DNA from: Anaerolineaceae bacterium
Lineage (GTDB): Bacteria; Chloroflexota; Anaerolineae; Anaerolineales; Anaerolineaceae
Direction of reading: 5' to 3'
Assembly (NCBI GenBank): GCA_021107195.1
Contig: JAIOTF010000239.1
Span: 1-6,026, forward strand
Length of the DNA: 6,026 nt
Shown here: piece after piece, positions 5,963 to 6,026 of the stretch
How the letters are laid out: every line of letters begins with the position of its first letter
Numbering within the stretch: position 1 is the first letter of the stretch
Translations under genes and position numbers: made by a program
The notes under the pieces: model-generated
Database searches by the model: none
Told to the model about the DNA's origin: nothing
What the model saw: only the letters and a program-made list of their open reading frames with translations

Positions 5963-6026
5963 GAGAGGCCTCCTTGCAACTGTCCAAAGGAGATGCCGGC
6001 ATCCCCCAGTGCGCCGAGGACGCTCA
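5959..6026 (-). CDS. 3' end of the gene upstream of herA (partial; NurA candidate by context)
   Basis: The minus-strand frame read from 6024 is open for 21 codons, ending ...SVLGALGDAGISFGQLQGGLS, and stops with TGA at 5961-5959. That stop overlaps the HerA-like start by 4 bases (ATGA), the classic sign of translational coupling. The ribosome site for herA (5969-5975) lies inside this tail. The 21 residues carry no diagnostic motif. NurA is the commonest neighbour of HerA and would be my first guess, but this is context alone. A second minus-strand frame is also open to the window edge, yet it merely extends the herA frame upstream. Confidence 0.6.
   Translation of the reverse strand, partial: SVLGALGDAGISFGQLQGGLS

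Overview
The window is a piece of bacterial chromosome with mixed-to-moderate GC content. It holds four essentially complete genes and the tail of a fifth. Protein style, and the combination of a CtpA-like S41 protease with a HerA-type ATPase whose upstream partner is translationally coupled, fit an environmental bacterium such as a member of the Chloroflexota (Anaerolineae). That placement is an inference from general resemblance; no rRNA or other marker gene is present to confirm it.

Layout, left to right. Bases 1-193 are non-coding: a telomere-like heptamer tandem repeat (27-58), then AT-rich DNA, then a perfect 10-bp hairpin (133-155) just before the first gene. Bases 194-1432 (+) encode a membrane-anchored, PDZ-containing C-terminal processing protease (family S41), closed by a rho-independent terminator (1454-1496). 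A 354-base gap follows (1433-1786). It contains a TATAAT box, a possible 10-codon leader ORF and a perfect 14-bp inverted repeat, and it ends in a strong ribosome binding site. Bases 1787-2953 (+) encode an N-acetylglucosamine-6-phosphate deacetylase-like amidohydrolase (NagA family). Eleven bases later, 2965-4107 (+) encodes a Gfo/Idh/MocA NAD(P)-dependent oxidoreductase. These two genes look like one transcription unit for amino-sugar or related carbohydrate catabolism. A symmetrical terminator (4118-4164) separates them from the convergent minus-strand genes. These are a HerA-like hexameric ATPase (5962 down to 4214) and, upstream and overlapping it by 4 bases, the last 21 codons of another gene that runs off the window edge. 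NurA nuclease is the expected partner by context but cannot be verified.

The three units (envelope proteolysis; sugar processing; DNA-end processing or possibly defence) have no obvious functional link. No mobile element, CRISPR array, tRNA or rRNA was seen. No convincing new multi-gene system is visible. The least explained parts are the structured leader upstream of the NagA-like gene, the unusual active-site surroundings of that enzyme, and the unidentified partner of the HerA-like ATPase.
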